Source of the DNA: Leptasterias polaris
Lineage: Eukaryota; Echinodermata; Asteroidea; Forcipulatida; Asteriidae
Direction: 5' to 3'
Length of the DNA: 64,000 nt
Assembly: GCA_037783415.1 (NCBI GenBank)
Contig: JAZGTN010000035.1
Coordinates: forward strand, 620,001 to 684,000
Both the position numbers and the translations under genes were made by a program. Within the stretch, counting starts at the first letter, position 1, and each line of letters starts with the position of its first letter. Of the stretch, positions 34,601-46,806 are shown piece after piece. Under the pieces are notes generated by a model. The model was not told the DNA's origin, ran no database searches, and worked only from the letters and a program-made list of their open reading frames with translations.

Positions 34601-35416
34601 TATGTAAATATGTTAACAAGGTATGAACGAGGTGAGGTTATACCTGGTGTTTTCTGTTATCGGTTTTCGTTGTCGGATCCCCGCAGAGAGCTATGAGAAA
34701 TGTGATAGTACTACCATTCCTTTAACTTGTTGAGATATTTGACCCTTGACCTTAAGGAGCAGCCACCGTGGCAGTATCATTGTCTAGTTGGCTGACATGG
34801 ATCAATTTCAAAAGCATCATGTGGGGTGGATAAGTTACTTGAACGCCACCGGCTCTCGGGCACCAGACCAAATGCCAATAAACACTCTTTGATATTTCAG
34901 GAAACGGTGATCCTCACTTTCTCAAAAGCAAAGTCTGTAGATTTATTTATTTTGTTTCCAGCTTGTAATTTTATAAGCTAAAAGGAATGGTATTATATTG
35001 GTGTTTGAATTATTTAATTTTAAACCACTTAGTTTTCAGTGGAACAAAATTTCTGAAAACTAACCTTGTATTTATATGTCATTGGAGAAGAAAAAAGTGC
35101 TTCGGGTTCTGGAAAAAAAACCAAGTGTTATTGTACAAAACACTTGGAAACACTACGTACCGTAGTACCTAGGACACTTATGTCATTATGAAGGGTAGTG
35201 GTTGCCATGGCAACCAAACACTTGGGGGTTCTTTGTATGAACTAACAACCCCGTTTGTGATCAGCTCGTTTTGTTTACCAGACGTCAGAAGTTAAAGAGG
35301 TTTTACGGTTGGGGAAAAGCATCAGTAATACGTGTAATGAGAAAAGTGTGACCTTGTTTTGTAAGAAGTGAGTCTGAATCCACCACAAACTTAGGCCGTT
35401 TTGGAAAGTTAGGCCT
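31623..35416. other. gene-free stretch
   Basis: No recognisable gene or RNA. Holds a G run at 33213-33222 and AT-rich unique DNA. The overlapping open frames at 33490-33995 are AT-rich and on opposite strands, and resemble nothing. Confidence 0.45.
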
Positions 35417-35702
35417 GGGCCTAATTTCGTAGAGCTGCTAAATGGTAAGCAAATTTTCGTTGCTAACTGTAGCAGAAAAATTTGCTAAAGTAAAAGCGTT
35501 TTTTCACAGGTTAGCAAGAAAATAAGGCGGCTAACTTGCGCGTTCACCATGTCTTTGCATTGTTAAGTCATTCATTTTTCGTGCAGTAAGCACTGGAAGG
35601 TTAGCATGCCTTTTCGTGTGCTTACGGTTAGCAGCGCTATGAAATAGAAACTCGTACGTAAGAACAGAATCGGCCGTTGAGCAGCTCTATGGAATTGGGC
35701 CC
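35417..35702. mobile_element. R1 MITE-like element (copy 4, long variant)
   Basis: GGGCCTAATTTCGTAGAGCT at the left and AGCTCTATGGAATTGGGCCC at the right are inverted ends of the R1 family. Like copy 1 it is about 286 bp. Confidence 0.75.
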
Positions 35703-35845
35703 TGGGCTCTGGCTTGGGCTCTGGCTCTGGCTCTGGCTTGAGTCCAAGCCCAAGCCGTGGTTTGAAAAACAGCATTAGGTTGTGTCCAAATCAAGCGGAT
35801 GTGGCTGTTGGCTGTGGCTGTTGGCTGTGGCTGTTGGCTGCAACA
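35703..35845. repeat. GGCTCT hexamer and GTGGCTGTTGGCT tandem repeats
   Basis: Two short low-complexity arrays: GGCTCT/GGCTTG hexamers just after the R1 element (35703-35757), then about three copies of a 12-bp TGGCTGTTGGCT unit (35802-35840). Confidence 0.7.
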
Positions 35846-38139
35846 ACAGCATTAAATGATACAACTTTGCAGTGACCCAGCCATAGCCACTTCTGAAGCC
35901 ATTAATTGGGACACATCTTGGGTGTGCTTTGGGTACTGCAACCAAAAGATGAGAGTTTGTGGTTAGTTTTACTGTAAGAACACAATCCAAGTTTTTGTTG
36001 AAACCTCTTCCAAAAAAGAACAGGTGTACCTCGGGTTAATTGTAACTCGGGTTAATTGTAACTCCTATGCAATGGAAATTACTTCATCGTTTCGTTAGAT
36101 AATGACACGCATTTTGGTTGCAAATCGAAAAGGAACTCAATACACTTTCTGGAGACCACGAATTTCATTAGTGCAAACTAAAATTGTGCTGACAGCTTTA
36201 CTTTTTAGGTTTCAACTTGATGTTGTTATCGTCAGGACTTTGTACTTTTCTTCGTTAATGACCAGCTCGTCTGTAGTACTGCTATTACTACCGAATGGTG
36301 CGGTAATTGTCTGTAATAACACAAAGAGAACTGTGGACTCATCCCCTTATAAGAAGTTGATGATTTTTTCGGGATCATTAGGTGGAAACTGTTGCTATGG
36401 AGTTAGGTTGATTTACAGTGACAACCGAGAGCGCTGATGGGGGGAGAGATCGGTTATTGCTACGGTCGAATCCCACAGGCCATACCGGAGAACATTTCTA
36501 TTAAATTGGTGATGCTCTCCGAATACATTAAGCCCCCCCCCCCAACATCTTAGCAAGATTGCCTGGATTGGGTGGTCACTCTATCTCCTTCATCATCTCT
36601 GAGCCCTCAGTTAGCATTACTAACTTGTATGGGCAGGTGCAGCGAGCCAATCACCAGGGCGACTCCAGGGTATATGGAGTTCGTTCAAGAAAATGCATTA
36701 TTATTATTCTTAAGAAATTTGAAACTTAATATCTATGTGTCTCGGCTTCTTTAGAAAGCAGCTTAAAGAAAAGTTGACAGGGTAATTTGTTTTATTTTCC
36801 AGAAAACTGACTTTGATATGTGTCTCAGCTTCTTTAGAAAGTAGCTTAAAGAAAAATTGACAGGGTAATTTTGTCTTATTTTCCAGAAAACTGACTTTTT
36901 AATTCTCATGTGAGCCAAACGCTTTTGAGCAATTTATAAGCAGAGGGAATCTAGCTTTTTAGCAAAGTTAAGCTGTCATAAAAGTTTGTTCGGGGAGGGG
37001 AGGTAGATGTCGGGGGGGGGGGGGGGGGGTGTCAGTAAGTTGTTTGCATTGGCATCTGTACCTGTGAACGTCTGTTGAATATTCATGAAGGTAGTGATGC
37101 GTCAACTGAAAGTTTTAACAAAAAGTATTGAGGAACCATTTTGTCTCTTTTTAAGTAATTTATGCACAGGCAACCAGACTCTGTACCTGACAGATTAGAA
37201 CCCCTTGGTGATAAATGTGTTTTTGAATCTATTATCTTTTAATGCATATATAGCCTTGTACGTTTATCATGCAGCGAAGGGTGATGGCACAACTAAGTAA
37301 TATTTTAGTCTAACCCAGTACTAAAGTGTATTGTCTAGACTTTTCCCTCAAATGTAAAAAAATATGTAAATTATGCTTTTTTTTTATATGTTGTATTTAT
37401 TCATTAAGTTTGTTTGTCTGACGGATCAGTTTGAGTTGCCAAAATATTTTTCTTTTAGGGATTTGTTCAATGCAGTTTTCATGTACATGTGCTTTTAGGG
37501 TGACCCACCAAACCGTTGGGTTCAATTCCTGAGGTAATAGCTGTTGATTTGCAGCTTGTTAGCCGAGTGACTGGTGATATTCTTCAATTTATTCATGGGG
37601 GGAAAGCGACCCACATTCTATGATGTGTCGCAGCAAATTGAGAGCGCTTGTTCTGGGTCTTGTGTTACATTCTCCATCCAGCAAATGTTGGCAGGGGTTC
37701 AAGCCTGGCTAAGGGGGACCTGGGAGAAAGAGAGGCTGCTCAACAGGGTGCCTGGTTACACTTGGGGTTTAGAAATATTTTTAAAGAGAAAGCACTTGGG
37801 TTTTTAATTTTTTTTTGGGGGGGGGGTTGATAATTTTACTCCCATCTGTTAGTTTGCAGTAGAATTACTTTTTGTATCCTGTGAATTTGTATTTAAAAAC
37901 AACAAAATTGATTAAGAAACAATGAAATGAGTTTGGGAAACTTTGTGCACATTCATGTTGAGCTTATTTCGGTTGCTGCAATGGAATTAAGCAATGGTGA
38001 TTTGAGAAGCTATTTTTTTTTTCTACACAGAATTTTTTTTTCAGATTTGATTTCTCTGGAGGATTAGAACTGGTATGATCTTGATCAAATAATAATCTTG
38101 TTAGATTTTTTAAAAAAATAAAAAATTCACTAAGGTTTT
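35846..38139. other. gene-free stretch with an 83-bp duplication
   Basis: A 16-bp CTCGGGTTAATTGTAA unit occurs twice at about 36030. An 83-bp unit is repeated twice at 36734-36899 (ATGTGTCTCGGCTTCTTTAG and onward). Runs of G lie near 37012-37030 and 37818-37826, and of C near 36533-36543. No gene seen. Confidence 0.5.
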
Positions 38140-38262
38140 ACCCCTAACCAGGCACGCTCGGTAGTCCAGTAAAACAATCTTGCAGAGATCATGGGTTCGA
38201 ATCCCACCTGAGGTAGTCATGCCTGTGGATTGTTTTGTTCGGCAGGAGTCGGGAACCCTGTG
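38140..38262 (+). mobile_element. tRNA-derived SINE fragment (family 2)
   Basis: Contains a B box in GATCATGGGTTCGAATCCCA followed by the body words ATGCCTGTGGATTGTTTTGT and CAGGAGTCGGGAACCCTGTG, shared with 41530-41640 and with the minus-strand copy at 59112-59308. The 5' half is decayed. Confidence 0.6.
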
Positions 38263-38492
38263 AGTAGACAAGTGATTAGTCACACACCGGTTTAACGTAA
38301 AAAAACAAAACAAGTTCAAATAAATAATTGAGGAACAATCATGTACTTTGTCTTCAAAGGCGGACTCAGACCTGAGATATACTGGTACTCTAAACACATG
38401 ATTATCAGTAATGTATTTGTTTGATGTGCATTCCATTATTATCGTATTGTGCTATGCAATATATTTTAAAAATGTATTTGAGAGTCTGTGTC

Positions 38493-38690
38493 CAAGACTC
38501 TATTTTATAGAGCTGCTTAAGCACAAAACAGTTGCTAAGCACAAAACAATTTTGCTTACCAGAATATGGTTACCAGCCAAAATGCCATGTCACATATCCC
38601 AAATTTCGACTGGTATCCTGCTTCATTTTGCTCAGCAGAAGATTATTAAACACCATTGTCTGCTTGAGTAGCTCTGTGAAATATGGCCTC
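38493..38690. mobile_element. R1 MITE-like element (copy 5)
   Basis: The body matches the family: TAGAGCTGCTTAAGCACAAA, TTGCTTACCAGAATATGGTT, then CTGGTATCCTGCTTCATTTT and a closing GTAGCTCTGTGAAATATGGC. The ends are diverged. Confidence 0.7.
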
Positions 38691-39343
38691 AAGGCTGTTC
38701 TATCATGTTTTGTGTAAGTTATGAGTTGAATAATGATGTTGTGCAGAAATCATTCTGGGAAACATTTAAATCTGAAATGCAGTCATCCTCTGGTGGAATT
38801 GGGGATCAATCAAATTATACCGAAGTTGAGTTCAAGACAAGAAATGCGGTTGAAACAAAATGTATTGACTGAAGGCCATGTTTTCTAAATACAATGCCAT
38901 CTGTTTAATTGGTTTTTGTTTATCCCTTGGTCATGTTTTATGCTTCTTCGCGCAGAAGTGACACAAAATTAACTTGGAACAAAAGAAATAGCTGTTGGGA
39001 ACGGCTCATCACCCAAAATGACCTGTGGTGTAAGGGTGGGAATGGCCTCATGTTTCAACCGTAACCATGGTAACAGTCTTGTCTCATAGAGAACAGTTTT
39101 CCTGTAAAGCTGGTCATTTATTAACGAGTAAACAAATTGTTTTAAATTTTTGGACAGTTTCTCTTCTTTCCGGCTTACATACATCAATCATGGTGAAGTT
39201 CTCTCATGTTTCTCTCCAATTAACGTCAGTGTAATCCAAACCGAGGTTGAAAGTGCACAATAGTCTGGTCTGTTGAGAAACAGAAACCGTAATTCAATAG
39301 AAGACAGGGAACTAGACTGTAGCGGTCAGCACTATAATGGTCT

Positions 39344-39535
39344 GGGCTCAATGTCATAGAGATGCTTATAGAACAGTTGCTCAGCGCAACAGAATTATGC
39401 TTACCAGAATAAGGTTACCAGCTAAAATACCATTTTACATAGTACAAAATGTAACTGGTATCCTGCTTAGTTTTGCTAAGCAGAAAGATGTTAAAGAATG
39501 TTTGTCTGCTCAAACAGCTCTATGAAATTTTGCCC
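39344..39535. mobile_element. R1 MITE-like element (copy 6)
   Basis: GGGCTCAATGTCATAGAGAT at the left; CAGCTCTATGAAATTTTGCC at the right; internal GCTTACCAGAATAAGGTTAC and ACTGGTATCCTGCTTAGTTT as in the other copies. Confidence 0.75.
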
Positions 39536-41164
39536 TGTTATCAATGAAGTCACTCCTTGTGTCTGTCTGGCGTTTGGTGAATAAGACAGCATGCTGAACT
39601 ATCAAGGCATTGAAGCCTAATGTAATGGGTTCTGGAACCTTTGGAATGCTGTGCTGGTCACTTTAAATACATTGAGAATCCAGCATTCCAAAAGCTGAAG
39701 CATTTCTAGTATTTCTTACTCAAGTGTTTCTTCGAAAAGGGTTAGAGTTTAAGGATTCTGTCCCAGGAGGCACTTCACAGGCAACCAGGTCGGGGGCAAA
39801 GTCTAAAGAAGAAAGTATAGCTATGTTTCACCATAAGTGGTTAATGAAGAGAAATTGACGTGGTGCCCAACTTTCAGTCTATGCATACATAAACTTGGGG
39901 ACAGTAAGATTGGGGCCAAAATGTTTCTTGTGCTGCTGGAGGGATTCCTTATTGCCTGCACTGAAGTTGGTTGCTTGGATGAGCCCTCGTGTGACATGAC
40001 ATTAGGCCCTAACATTTAGATATGAAGGTGTTGGTTTGGTTTTTTTTATTGCTTGCTATGATGGTACTTAAAATTGTTGCTTGAGTACTATGATTTTTGT
40101 GATGATTGCTAATCATGTGTAACCCATCAGTCGTTACTTCATGTCAAAAGTCTTGCTTAAAAAAGTATAATGTTGGCTGATATTTCAGTCAGAATATCAG
40201 ACATGAGGAAGATTGTTTTGTTTTGGTTTTTTGTTGTTGATTTTTCGCTCTCATTATTTTCTTTTCCTTTTTTTCTGATAAGGCAGGGGGAAAAAACCTC
40301 ATTTATGAGATAAATGAGTGGTGTGATGTCATCCTTAGTTGTTGTGATGTCACTAAATGACATGTTGTCATTATTGCATGCACACACAGTCCAATTTGAA
40401 GTACTAAAACTTATATAATAATTAAGATTCCACCGGGATTTTATTTCTCTCCAATACTTGGTAGTCAGAAGTAAAGTGTGCTGTGTAAAAAAATAAGAAA
40501 TTTGGCATGTTTTTTGTAGACTGCTTTTCCTCCAAATAACTGATGTATTTACCAAAATATATAATTTTTATAGTTCAAGAAAAATGTTCCAATTGAAAGT
40601 GCTAACAAGTTTCATTCTGGAGTGCAGTATTATTTAATGTTTTTTATTAACTATGTTAGTTGAAATTGTTGTTGATAAAGGGGGAGGGTTTGGGGGATAT
40701 TGTTTGTTTTTGTAAGTATTTTGACACTAATGGGCAGAGAGACCTGGTACCTGGTTTTTATGACGTCTGTGTATATTTGTTCTATTCTTACGCACCAACG
40801 GCGGCGATGAGGCTTTGAACCGTAAATTATATTCCATGGTCATCATTTCAAACTTCATACTGTGTAATAATGGTGAACATTAATGTTACTATATATAAAG
40901 GATTAGAGTTATTAAATATGTTAATTGATTACTGAGAATTAATGTTGTTGTGCTTGGTTCTTCCTATGTCCTTTGTGTTTTGAGAGATTTGTCCCGGCCT
41001 ACTCTTTGTACGGTCAATTGACAAACATTTGTGGACTTATGAATGGATTTGTGAATATTTTATATTTACACATGACTCCATCCAAACGAAGAACATCTTT
41101 TTTTGTTCTTAGCCGATATTCCATAGTTCAAATACTGATGTTAAATTTGCATTGGAGATAAGGA
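39536..41164. other. gene-free stretch
   Basis: AT-rich sequence without a convincing exon on either strand. The minus-strand frame at 40157-40555 (132 codons) is rich in Ser, Thr, Asn and Ile and has no recognisable domain. Confidence 0.45.
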
Positions 41165-41640
41165 ATACAATTTGTGTTTTACCCACACCCAAACTGCCTC
41201 TAGCTACCGGGCAAGGTTGATGGTCTAGTGGTAAGACATCTGCTCTAGAGCAGTAGAATGCCTCTTCATTTGTCAGGAATTTTCCTGGTTTCAGGATTTC
41301 TCACTGATCTCCCTGCCATTGTGGTTTTCTTGAAAGATGCAAACTTGACATCACAGAGATGAGAAGACTTGGCTCTAGTTATGACCAGACCTTCAGATAT
41401 CTATTTGAAATCATGTAGAGAGTCTGTAAACCTCTAACATGGAACATTCTGTACATTCAGGGAGCTTCGTTTCCACCACCAAGAGGAAATTATTATCAAA
41501 TTTTCTGCATTTTTCATTTTCATTCAGATGTCTTCCCTGAAAGGTTGTGGGTTCGAATCCGGCCGGAATAATTTGCCTGTGGATTGTTTTGTTTTCACAA
41601 GATTCAGGAAGTACTGTGTATACAATGCATGCTTGGCACG
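41165..41640 (+). mobile_element. tRNA-derived SINE pieces (family 2) around a short insertion
   Basis: At 41200-41260 there is a tRNA-like 5' part (GATGGTCTAGTGGTAAGACA, then TCTGCTCTAGAGCAG). At 41545-41640 there is a B box (GTGGGTTCGAATCC) followed by TTGCCTGTGGATTGTTTTGT. The DNA between them (about 41270-41400) is related to 13560-13660. The order suggests nested or rearranged SINE copies. Confidence 0.5.
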
Positions 41641-41886
41641 GTGGCATTTTTTAGAGGGTGCTGTTCAACTGCTGCCTGCATTCATTTTGGGGGCTCTTAA
41701 GTTATTTTCCACAGATTTACATTCTTGCAGTCTTGCATCATTTTGTGTAATGACTACTGAGCATCAAACTGTAAGTACACTTCAGCACATTATGGGAATG
41801 CAAGAATTCCTCATAATCCTTATCTTATACAACAATGCAATAGAAAACTGAAGAAAAACAAGCTGGGCACAAAAATGTTTGTGTGT

Positions 41887-42023
41887 GGGACTCAATTTCG
41901 CAAAGGAACAAGATTTATCTTAAGATAGGTCGTCAAAATCTCACAGTGGTTTTGTATCGCAACATCACACTTTGCTTATTAGTTAAGATTGGGGTTGTGA
42001 CTTAAGATTTTGTGCAATCGGTC
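41887..42023. mobile_element. R2 palindromic element (copy 2)
   Basis: GGGACTCAATTTCGCAAAGG at the left and a decayed complement at the right; internal ATCTTAAGATAGG and TTAAGATTG words fold back on one another. Same family as 1015-1162. Confidence 0.6.
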
Positions 42024-42239
42024 ACTGGACCAATTTCTCAAAGTTACAGCATGCCTTGATAGTACTCATACAGGTTTGACAGTGAATTGGCTGAACTTTC
42101 CATGCCTTGCTGTTCACCTCACAGCTTTACACTGTTCCCTCATGCTGGTTTGGTTCATGTATTCACTCTATGTTATATAAATCAAGTAATAAACCACAAG
42201 GGAAACTGACTGGGTTAATTTGTTTAAAGTAACTTTGGG

Positions 42240-42430
42240 TTGAAAAGGGTTGTGTCTTAAACTTGGGTGTGATCCCTGGCTATATAGCAGTTATGGGTTG
42301 AATGGCTTCTGACTGGCAACCCAAACAAAGTTATGACACGATAGGAAACCACCAACATTAGGGCTAGATAGATAGCTCAGTTGGTAGAGCAGGTTCAAGT
42401 CCTGCTCTGGTATATTTCTCTTTGTTTAAC
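42240..42430 (+). repeat. tRNA-like dispersed repeat, anticodon region deleted
   Basis: GATAGCTCAGTTGGTAGAGC is followed almost directly by AGGTTCAAGTCCTGCTCTGG, so the D-arm and T-arm sequences remain but the anticodon arm is missing. The upstream body (ATGGCTTCTGACTGGCAACC) is shared with 19835-20340 and 28001-28120. Not a functional tRNA. Confidence 0.6.
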
Positions 42431-44781
42431 CCAAAATTGTGTTTATAAAACTTACAATATGTTCACATTTAAGTCATAAATTTTTAAAACAAAGCTGAAG
42501 AAACAACATTTTTTGTCGAGCTTGTTTCTAACAAAACAGCAGAGTTTCTTGTGTGGGAAAGAAAAGAGAAGAGCATCCATTATGTATTGCACCTTGAGCA
42601 GGTAAGAAAAAAGATTATTTCATAATCTGCATTAAATGCCACGTAGAAACAAGCTGCCTCTAGCTGTAAAGAACACGATTAATGGCTTTCTTAAAATGCA
42701 GTTTGGCGCCGACCAGGTAGGAATGTGATACTATGATATTGTTTTCCCTTCACACGCTGGACATAAATGTAGATTGACATCATTAAATCAGGAAAATAAT
42801 AACTCCAACAAAGAGTGGTTGACTGATTAGGAAATAAGATGTGTCACAAGCCTTATGGCAATGACTTCTCCATTACAAATGATGAGGTTTACCACTCTCT
42901 GTAATTAACTCCTTTTTTTTCTATTCGAGAGGCTGATATGAGAGTTGAGAACTAGGGGCTAAGATATCTCGGGGATGATCTTTGTTTTGTTGGAGAAAAA
43001 CCCAGAGGAGTGAATCAAGTCAGGAGTGTGAAGAGGAAAAGGTCAGTTGTCATTTATAGAGATGATCTCAACTATCCCAATTTCAGGTTTTGGGGTGTTA
43101 AAAAAAAAAAGAGATGGTGCAGCATTGGTACATGTAAAAAGCTACAATCCTAGCCAAGATGCTTCGGCCAGGTGACAATAAACATACCCTCCCCCGTTCC
43201 CTGGCCCCCCCCCCCCCCCCCGATGCAGCTAATCACCACCCCATCACACGGATTTGCTAGAATGTGATGAATAACTCTATTCACTTTACACCCCAAAAAT
43301 CACACTCTCCTTGCACGAGGCCGGCCAGCCATACCTGTATGTTACTAGAGTATTGAGTGATCATAGTGTGGAGTTTTTCGATAGATTCGGGACAACGACA
43401 TGCTCCTGGACAAAACACTGTGTTTAATCATTATGTACGAAGTGTGGAGTGTATTTGACACACTAAGTGGACTTATTCACGTCCACACAGTGTTTTTTAC
43501 AGTGGTCAAGAATGTTTTTTCTTATGATGGGCACAGTACAGAGGAATGTCCACAGAGTGTCTGCTTCAAAGTTGCAGTGTGTTAAAAGTTGTAGCAAGAA
43601 ATTATCATCTTTCTAAACGTACAAAATGGCGATGAATTTTGTTTGTTTGAATGAGTGTACAGGGCGACTCTCGCTAATGCACGGTCTACCAGACAATAGC
43701 CCAGTTTCCTTGTATCATATGAACCTTATCTTAGCTCGCAGCATCATTAGTGCAGGATATACAGTGCACATTGTGTAGCGCATAACATCTGAGACAAGTT
43801 TCATAACTATACTTAGCATGGAGTTTTGTGCTTACAGCCCGTATAACTGCATGCTTTACAGGGCACTGTAAGCTTTACAAAATTATGTGGCGTCATATGC
43901 TATTAGTGTACTAACATTTTTGCTATATTCATATTGAGTTTTTGAAAAGGAATTTTATCATTTTTTTACATAATTGTTAAAGAACAAAGTCGGGGTTAAA
44001 AACTGTCAGAACACTCCATTCACAAACAGGGTCTAACATTATAATTAAATGCATTTTGTGTCCTCACCTAGCCCAGTGTATTATACACAACTTCTTGTCT
44101 ATGAGGTCATGGGGTTTTTTCTGGAGCTGATACAAAAAGTGTACAACTGTAAATAATAAAACACAAAGTCAGAACTATGCATTTCGGGCGTTATTTTATG
44201 AGGTTAACTGGCAAAATTTAAAGATTTCTTCAAGTCGAATATTTTCTTGGAGAATACAGTTTCATTGTGTGACATCTGTAGATGGTTTTCACAATCCTAT
44301 ATTTAGTTTTTTGGGGAAATAACAGTACTTTTAAAGAAAGCGTTGATGTTCTATATGTGGAGTATTCCACCCTGTTGGTTTGTGTTTTTATTTGTGTATC
44401 AGACAAAAAAACATACTTGTACTTGTAACCGGTGTGTGCTTTCTCCAATTTATTTAAAATGTAACAAATTGTGACATTTAAGCATCAGTGATGTGCTGCA
44501 TCTGTTGAAATCATTTGAATGAATTTGATTTCAAGAAGACAAACTGCTGAACTTAACTGTAGCTGAAGTGGTGACAATTTCCGCAAAGGGATAAAATGAG
44601 GTTTTGTTGGGGTTTTTCGCTCAGATTACTTGCATAATACGGATGGATGTACAGACTTTATGTTGGTTGACAGTATTTTGGTTTTAAAAATAAATTTATT
44701 GTGCTCTATGAACATTTGGGTTTCTCCTCGAACTTCAAAATATTGGCTGATTAATTTTTTTATTATTTTTTTTCAAGCAAA
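42431..44781. other. gene-free stretch
   Basis: Holds a C run (43205-43222) and unique AT-rich DNA. I see no exon with supporting splice sites and no RNA gene. Confidence 0.45.
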
Positions 44782-45246
44782 GGCTGGTTTCCTGCTCATG
44801 AAATTAATAGTTTCCCGTTCTATTAGTAGTAACCAGTTAATCCTTCTCGTGCATTTTTCGATGCAATCTTTTGCCTGGTTTCCCGTTGTAAAGAGTACCA
44901 TCCAACTCTTGTACTTTATACATAATGTCTGCAACTGGTTTCCCGTTTTAAGAGTAGAGACCAGCTAACACTCATGCACTATGTTTTGCAATCTTTGGCT
45001 GGTTTCCCGTAAAAAGAGTAGAGACCAGCTAACACTCATGGGCTATGTTTTGCAATCTTTGGCCGGTTTCCCGTTAAAACATTAGAGATCAGCTAACACC
45101 CATGCAATCTATGGCTGGTCTCCCGTAAAAAGAGTAGAGACCAGCTAACACTCATGGGCTATGTATTGCAATCTATGGCTGGTTTCCCGTTGTGAGAGTA
45201 GTAACCAGCTAACTTTCATATTCTATGTAAGGCTGGTTGCCTGTTC
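44782..45246. repeat. degenerate tandem array, unit about 62-65 bp
   Basis: About seven units, each with CTGGTTTCCCGT, a variable A/T/G spacer, AGAGTAGAGACCAGCTAACA and CAATCTTTGG. Within a unit, CTGGT and ACCAG are complementary, so each can form a stem. Homology fades towards the edges. Confidence 0.85.
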
Positions 45247-45617
45247 TTTTAAAACAAGTTTAATAGCATAATTTCCCCAACTGACTGTATTTGTAAGCAC
45301 CTTATGTTTACATCTGAAATATTGTATTAAAAGATGAAAAAAAAGACTCAAAGCTGTTTCTTATGCGTATCTTTTATTCATGTTTTGTACGATTCTACTG
45401 CCTCTTATAAGTGTAAGTGTATAAAACAGATGAATAATATTAACGGTGTAATACTCTTTGTCAATATGAATACATCGGAATTCTAAAATGAACCATTTGG
45501 GGCCTTTATGGACAAAAATTTACAAATAGTTCCACAAGTACACCGACTGTTTTACCACACATATACATGTCATTATTTGCAATTGAAAGAATTAATTGAA
45601 GGCACAGGATCAGCGAT

Positions 45618-46326
45618 ATATATATATATATCAAACAAAGCTACACACATATCACAAGATCGACAAATTTGAAGAAAAGCTAAACTAACAATAGAGTGAA
45701 AACATTTTTAGTTTTGAGAAAAAAAATACAGCTGCTGGTAAAACCAAGAAAATATATAATTTTCAACATTCATATAAAATATTGCGATTGTCACAATATA
45801 TGTATTCAAAACAAAGTACACGTACATTACAAGATTGACAAATTGGAAACCTAAACTAACAATAAAGCGAACAAATTTGAGATATAAATGTTTGGAAAAA
45901 TAAAGCAGCTTGTAAGCCAAGGATAAATATAATTTGAGAATATTATTGCAATATTCGTACAAAGTTTTGTGACTGTTTTTACCTTGGAGGTAACATGATC
46001 TGTCCAAGTATAGTCTCAGAACATGTCACCTTGATTCCAGTGCATTTCCTGGCAGGCAAGATGCTACATGTACACTGGTCATTATGGTAAATTTAAATTT
46101 GTCGCTGTAATTGCCATAACAGCTGAACAAGTTTTAAGATGTGTTCTCCCCCCCCTAACTTTCTTCATACCAAAAGTAGAAACAAATTGTATGGTGCATA
46201 TATATATATATATCAAACAAAGCTACACACATATCACAAGATCGACAAAAAGCTAAACTAACAATAGAGTGAAAACATTTTTAGTTTTGAGAAAAAAAAT
46301 ACAGCTGCTTGTAAAACCAAGAAAAG
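45618..46326. repeat. three direct copies of an approximately 130-bp unit
   Basis: Copies at about 45618-45750 and 46197-46326 are nearly identical (ATATATATCAAACAAAGCTA, then CACAAGATCGACAAA and GAAAACATTTTTAGTTTTGA). A more diverged copy lies at about 45795-45920. The middle of the block also holds a stretch at about 46030-46190 (GGCAGGCAAGATGCTACATG) related to 53020-53160. Confidence 0.75.
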
Positions 46327-46660
46327 CTAAACTAACAAAAAATTGTTAGTTTAGCTTGTATCTCCATAAGAATGCAAGATTTTATACGATGGTTTTCCTT
46401 TGAGCCGTCTACATATCGTTCTTTTGTAAATATGTGATGTTGCATGGAATTCTATCGAAATATACCTCAAAATAAACATCACAATTTCTTTGTAGTATAG
46501 GACAGCTTTGGATTGCAAACAGTTGATTCTTTACATAACTAATAAATCCCTGTGTTCGCGAGCCAAACTTTCTGTGGAAAACCAAAGGGCAAAGGTGGAT
46601 AAACAGATTGACTGTTAGTACATGACTGCTGAAAATGTACATAACCTCATTGTGTAGTTC

Positions 46661-46806
46661 TCTTCAGCAAAATTCGGTGATATCTCAAAAACGGTCCCAC
46701 CTTTTGCTATGAAATTTTCACAGGTAAGTTTTATTGTATCTGTCTACATTTGTATAGGATTAAAACTATCGACAATTACAAAAACCAAAGGTATACTTGG
46801 CCTTAA
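46661..46806. mobile_element. right end of a TTAAAGG element
   Basis: Ends with CAAAGGTATACTTGGCCTTAA at a TTAA. Upstream GGTGATATCTCAAAAACGG and AATTTTCACAGGTAAGTTTT match the 23700-24060 copy. Only one terminus is present. Confidence 0.5.

Noticed and set aside
36734..36899. The 83-bp duplication as a duplicated exon (each unit has TTATTTTCCAG)
   Set aside because: No open frame with a matching donor follows either copy; I treat it as a simple tandem duplication.
40157..40555. 132-codon minus-strand open frame in the gap between the genes
   Set aside because: Composition follows local AT bias, there is no domain, and splice sites and a conserved start are lacking.
42361..42412. Candidate tRNA gene
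   Set aside because: The anticodon arm is missing and the flanks belong to a dispersed repeat shared with 19835-20340.
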